In this document: piece after piece, positions 6,008 to 8,663 of the stretch | Position numbering within the stretch: the first letter of the stretch is position 1 | How the letters are laid out: every line of letters starts with the position of its first letter | Assembly: GCA_003646505.1 (NCBI GenBank) | Contig: QMKT01000078.1 | Coordinates: forward strand, 1-8,663 | Direction: 5' to 3' | Source of the DNA: Campylobacterota bacterium | GTDB taxonomy: Bacteria > Campylobacterota > Campylobacteria > Campylobacterales > Sulfurovaceae | Length of the DNA stretch: 8,663 bases | Made by a program: the position numbers and the translations under genes | Notes under the pieces: generated by a model | Databases searched by the model: none | The model's input: only the letters and a program-made list of their open reading frames with translations | Told to the model about the DNA's origin: nothing

Positions 6008-6061
6008 TAGAAGTATTATGGCAGAATAGAAAAACTTTGTATGTAACCAATGTTACATACA
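6008..6061 (-). promoter_or_regulatory. Class II Crp/Fnr-type promoter of DUF2892 copy 2
   Basis: A perfect dyad with 10-bp arms (TGTATGTAAC and GTTACATACA) around CAAT spans 6038-6061. A -10 CATAAT lies at 6015-6020 on the minus strand, predicting +1 at 6008 and a 22-nt leader. The dyad centre (6049.5) is at -41.5. This is the strongest of the three operators and sits between the msrAB stop and the gene it should control. Confidence 0.77.
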
Positions 6062-6070
6062 GAAGATACT

Positions 6071-7309
6071 TTAATCTTTGGTATTTTTAAATTTTGCTCT
6101 TGGTACAAATTCAAGTACAGTTGCATTAATACAGAAACGTTGTTTACCACCAGGTCCATCGTTAAAGACATGCCCCAGATGCGCTCCAGACTTTTTAGCA
6201 AGTATTTCTACCCGTCTCATGCCATATTTGTTATCTGCTTTTTGAACAGTAGAGCCTTTTACAGCTTTAAAAAAGCTCAACCACCCAGTCCCAGAATTAA
6301 ATCTTTCACGTGCGTCAAAGAGTATATCTCCAGAGATCTTGTCTATAAATACCCCATCGCCTGTGTTTTTAAACTTTTTGTATTGTTTACAAAACCTGCC
6401 ATCTGTTTTTTGTTTGAAAGCAACATCGTAGCCCTCACTCTCTTCACCTAGTTTAAATGCACCTACAGCTTTATAGAATGTTTTTTCATCCATGTATCCT
6501 GTGTAGGCATACACTTCTTTTCCATCTTCTATGAATAATATAGTAGGTGTTCCTTCTATCTTTGAATTAAGTTTAAAGCCTTTGAGTGCTTCTTGTTTAA
6601 CAGTTCTAAGTGTGATGCTGCCATTATAATGGTCTGTGACATTTTTCTTGAACTTCTCACAAAACCTACAGTGCTCTGCATCGATGACTACGATCTCTTT
6701 GCCTCCTAGTGGAGAGATAGTCTCCGTTTTGAACTTTGCGTTTCCAAATTTTACACCTGTAGAATGGTTAGGGCAGTAGCCTCGAGGATTTTTTTCTAAG
6801 TAGTTTTGATGATACGCTTCTGTGGAGTAGAATTTTTTTAAAGGTTTTATCTCCGTAGTGATGGGCCCATACCCTGCTTTTGTTAAAAGTTTTTGATAAC
6901 TCTTTTTTGTAACCATAGCAATTTTCTTTTGTGTATCTGTTGTATAGTACAGAGCAGATCTATAGTTGTTTCCTTTGTCATTACCTTGTCTGTCACCTTG
7001 TGTAGGGTTATGAAGTTCCCAAAATGATCTGATGAGTTTTTCTGTAGAGATCTTACTGTCATCATAGACCACTTCAACCACTTCGGTATGGTTGATGATA
7101 TTTTTACTGCCGTGTCGATACTTAAGCACAGTTTTATAAGTAGGGTTGTCATAATTCCCTCCTGCATAACCAGATTTTGCACTTTTGACACCATCTAGGT
7201 TTTCAAAGTATTTCTCCACACCCCAAAAGCATCCTGCACCAAAGACAATTGTTTGTGTCTTTGCAAAGAGTGATAAGCTGAGAGCCAAAAATAACATGAG
7301 TGTTCTCAT
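6071..7309 (-). CDS. msrAB: Exported MsrA-thioredoxin-MsrB methionine sulfoxide reductase
   Basis: 412-aa envelope repair enzyme that reduces S- and R-methionine sulfoxide in oxidised periplasmic proteins. Residues 1-16 form a signal peptide (MRTLMLFLALSLSLFA). The MsrA domain (about 19-185) has the catalytic GAGCFWG (C27), YHQNYL (166) and a candidate resolving cysteine in GYCPNH (C179). Residues about 203-290 form a thioredoxin-like domain with CRFC (C214, C217) and a cis-proline-like GTPTILFI (253). The MsrB domain (about 295-404) has GTGWLSF (340; the usual form is GTGWPSF), HLGHVFNDGPG (377) and the catalytic RFCIN (C393). It lacks the two CxxC zinc pairs of zinc-type MsrB; C307 may resolve. 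The central thioredoxin would pass electrons to both active sites. Known PilB-type fusions place thioredoxin first. An AAAAGGA site precedes the ATG. It lies 80 bp after the peroxidase stop, possibly co-transcribed; a weak TATGCT at 7344-7349 could be its own -10. No Crp/Fnr dyad was seen. Confidence 0.95.
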   Translation of the reverse strand: MRTLMLFLALSLSLFAKTQTIVFGAGCFWGVEKYFENLDGVKSAKSGYAGGNYDNPTYKTVLKYRHGSKNIINHTEVVEVVYDDSKISTEKLIRSFWELHNPTQGDRQGNDKGNNYRSALYYTTDTQKKIAMVTKKSYQKLLTKAGYGPITTEIKPLKKFYSTEAYHQNYLEKNPRGYCPNHSTGVKFGNAKFKTETISPLGGKEIVVIDAEHCRFCEKFKKNVTDHYNGSITLRTVKQEALKGFKLNSKIEGTPTILFIEDGKEVYAYTGYMDEKTFYKAVGAFKLGEESEGYDVAFKQKTDGRFCKQYKKFKNTGDGVFIDKISGDILFDARERFNSGTGWLSFFKAVKGSTVQKADNKYGMRRVEILAKKSGAHLGHVFNDGPGGKQRFCINATVLEFVPRAKFKNTKD

Positions 7310-7389
7310 AATATGTATCCTTTTTTATTTGATGAGGGAGTTTAGCATATTGTCTGTGTAGTGTGTGTAGTCTGTAGTAAAGTGCTTAT

Positions 7390-8520
7390 TTATGGAATTA
7401 AATGTTCATATTCTTCATCTGTTAATGTAATGAGAAAGGCAACAAGATCAGCCTCTTCTTCATCTGTTAATTTGAGGTTTCCAAGTTCTGCACTGTTTTT
7501 GTTTATTTCTACTTCCCCTTTTTCCCAAGCAGCACCTGTTTCAGGGTTGATAGCTCCTACTACATCTCTTGTGTTGTAGAAATGTACCACAGTAGCAAGG
7601 TCTTTAAAGAGACCATTATGCATATAAGGACCAGTCACGGCAATGTTTCTAAGTGTAGAAACTCTAAATGCCCCTTTGAGGCCTTTATCATTCACTTGTG
7701 TATTTTCATACAATCCATTATCTATAAAGTCAGCACCTTTTCCATTGGCAGATCTCAGGGCATGGTTGACAGGTACACCTAAGTTGTCATAAGAGAAGTC
7801 AGTAAAGTTTGCTTTTGACCCATCAGCAGGGTGACAGGCATGACACTCTGCTTTGCCATTAAACAATGCTAACCCTCTTACTTCTTGTTCGGTGAGTATC
7901 TCTTCGCCTTTGAGTGCTTTGTCGTATTTGGAGCTAAACGGTGCAAAAGTATCAGATTTTTCAAATTTTGCGATGGTGTCAGCAAGTGCTGCATACGCTT
8001 TTTGGGTATCAGCAAAAATATCATCTCCATATATTTCCTTAAATGCCTGAACATACTCGGAATTTTCTTGTACTCGTGCTATGACTGAGGCTTCATCGGG
8101 CATATTCATCTCTACAGGATTTAAAAACGGTCCTTTAGCCTGTTCTGTAAGGTCTGTGGCTCTTCCGTCTAAAAACTGTCCGCCTATGAAAAGCCCTTCG
8201 CGACTGTCAAAATGAAATTTTGGTATAAATTTAGCATAAGCAGCAGTAGGGGCATTTCTATCTCCTATAGAGACAAGATCATCACCGAGTGAAGCACCTA
8301 AACTTAAGTTTGTAGGTCTCGGATCTACAAAAGCACTGTCTATGACATGGCAGGTGGCACAAGACATGGTTTTGTCTTTGGAGAGTGAAGTATCATGGTA
8401 GAGTTTTTCACCCAATGCTATTTGATTGATCCCAAAGTTCTCAGAAGAAGAACTTCCTCCTCCACATCCTACAAAAATGAAGCCACAGAATGTAGTAACG
8501 AGTAGTGTATTTAATTTCAT
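7390..8520 (-). CDS. Di-haem cytochrome c peroxidase (CCP/MauG family) lipoprotein
   Basis: 376-aa periplasmic enzyme that would reduce hydrogen peroxide to water with electrons from cytochrome c. The N-terminus is a lipoprotein signal ending FVGC (C19), followed by a Gly/Ser tether, so it is probably lipid-anchored. Two haem sites: CATCH (C54, C57, H58), the peroxidatic haem, and CHACH (C226, C229, H230), the electron-transfer haem with likely distal Met in GPYMHNG (M300). The active-site block FLNPVEM supplies the catalytic Glu (E137). The usual FWDGRA block reads FLDGRA (L117), replacing a tryptophan known to sit between the haems, and about 10 extra residues (containing H103) precede it. 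The ribosome site is AAAGGGA. A near-consensus Fur box overlaps its -10. msrAB follows 80 bp downstream, which fits a joint peroxide defence and repair role. Family call is firm; peroxidase versus MauG-like activity is less certain. Confidence 0.93.
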   Translation of the reverse strand: MKLNTLLVTTFCGFIFVGCGGGSSSSENFGINQIALGEKLYHDTSLSKDKTMSCATCHVIDSAFVDPRPTNLSLGASLGDDLVSIGDRNAPTAAYAKFIPKFHFDSREGLFIGGQFLDGRATDLTEQAKGPFLNPVEMNMPDEASVIARVQENSEYVQAFKEIYGDDIFADTQKAYAALADTIAKFEKSDTFAPFSSKYDKALKGEEILTEQEVRGLALFNGKAECHACHPADGSKANFTDFSYDNLGVPVNHALRSANGKGADFIDNGLYENTQVNDKGLKGAFRVSTLRNIAVTGPYMHNGLFKDLATVVHFYNTRDVVGAINPETGAAWEKGEVEINKNSAELGNLKLTDEEEADLVAFLITLTDEEYEHLIP

Positions 8521-8541
8521 TGTATTCCCTTTAATCTATCT

Positions 8542-8556
8542 TGATAGTAATTATCA
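8542..8556. promoter_or_regulatory. Fur-like box over the cytochrome c peroxidase promoter
   Basis: TGATAGTAATTATCA matches the 7-1-7 Fur consensus TGATAATnATTATCA at every defined position but one. On the minus strand it contains GATAAT (8550-8555), a plausible -10 giving +1 at 8543 and a 23-nt leader. A repressor bound here would block RNA polymerase, so iron-dependent repression of the haem peroxidase is likely. PerR, which binds related boxes, is the alternative. Confidence 0.55.
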
Positions 8557-8617
8557 AATGCAACTTTACTTTTTTTTCTTAAGAGAATATGAAAAATTTA
8601 AAAATATTTTATTTTAT

Positions 8618-8662
8618 CTAAAACCAATGACTTCCCTCCATACCGTCCTTAGATGTATATCT
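8618..8662 (-). CDS. Possible C-terminal end of an upstream gene (partial)
   Basis: The minus strand is open from the window edge to a TAG at 8618-8620 and encodes RYTSKDGMEGSHWF. A terminal phenylalanine after mixed polar/aromatic residues is typical of outer-membrane beta-barrel proteins, but 14 residues cannot identify a family. If real, the gene lies upstream of the peroxidase on the same strand, about 97 bp away, with AT-rich sequence and the Fur-like box between. Confidence 0.3.
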   Translation of the reverse strand, partial: RYTSKDGMEGSHWF

Positions 8663-8663
8663 A

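Larger units (their letters stand above)
5775..6061. repeat. Duplicated DUF2892 unit, copy B
   Basis: Counterpart of 4114-4405, covering operator, -10, leader, gene and 3' flank. The two copies are in the same orientation with the pentahaem cytochrome gene between them. Similarity fades at the GGDEF-like remnant on one side and at the end of the msrAB gene on the other. Confidence 0.75.

Noticed and set aside
6050..6451. 133-aa + strand frame opposite msrAB
   Set aside because: It is antisense to the conserved MsrB domain, begins inside the DUF2892 operator and has no recognisable motif.
7352..7384. Repeated TGTAG-like motif between the peroxidase and msrAB
   Set aside because: The units are irregular and short; this looks like chance low complexity in an 80-bp spacer rather than a regulatory repeat.
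8541..8557. TTGATA-N5-TATCAA as an FNR box
   Set aside because: FNR sites are TTGAT-N4-ATCAA (14 bp). Here the half-sites are seven bases apart (17 bp overall), which fits the Fur 7-1-7 pattern instead.

Overview
The window is AT-rich bacterial DNA that fits a free-living Campylobacterota species of the Sulfurovum/Sulfurimonas kind. The reasons are short intergenic gaps, promoters carrying a TATAAT-like -10 with no clear -35, many exported haem and thiol proteins, a Crp/Fnr regulator beside small YgaP-like (DUF2892) membrane proteins, and operators resembling those of Campylobacter NssR. The genus is an inference; there is no rRNA or tRNA to test it.

Layout. One gene lies on the + strand: a sensor histidine kinase (2-1153) whose N-terminus is cut off by the window edge. 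Everything else is on the minus strand. Reading in the direction of transcription from the right edge: a possible C-terminal fragment of a gene (8662-8618); a di-haem cytochrome c peroxidase lipoprotein with a Fur-like box over its promoter (8520-7390); an exported MsrA-thioredoxin-MsrB fusion (7309-6071); a DUF2892 membrane protein (5986-5798); a five-haem periplasmic cytochrome (5540-4410); a second DUF2892 paralogue (4331-4134); a Crp/Fnr regulator (4088-3477); and a three-gene operon of a duplicated DUF1538 (UmpAB-type) membrane transporter (3440-1905), a P-II-like protein (1908-1558) and a two-CBS-domain protein (1546-1154). The last of these ends flush against the end of the kinase.

Two systems stand out. 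First, both DUF2892 genes and the pentahaem cytochrome have a TGTAAC-N4-GTTACA-type dyad centred at -41.5 from the +1 predicted from a visible -10, and 63.5-64.5 bp from the start codon. This is class II Crp/Fnr activation geometry, found three times. The likely regulator is the Crp/Fnr protein encoded in the window. It lacks FNR iron-sulfur cysteines, and its dyads share the TAAC-N4-GTTA core known for NssR, the nitrosative-stress regulator of C. jejuni. Second, the DUF1538/P-II/CBS operon pairs a tandem-duplicated ion-transporter-like membrane protein with two small proteins from nucleotide-sensing families. It looks like a ligand-gated transport module, possibly cation/proton antiport controlled by adenine nucleotides.

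Overall the region reads as an envelope redox-stress island: peroxide removal, methionine sulfoxide repair, a multihaem cytochrome that might handle reactive nitrogen species, a dedicated Crp/Fnr switch, and a transporter operon just downstream of that switch. No CRISPR array, insertion sequence, tRNA or rRNA is visible. No convincing intrinsic terminator was found by eye. No gene-free stretch exceeds 300 bases; the longest (5541-5797) holds the cytochrome promoter and a possible coding remnant.
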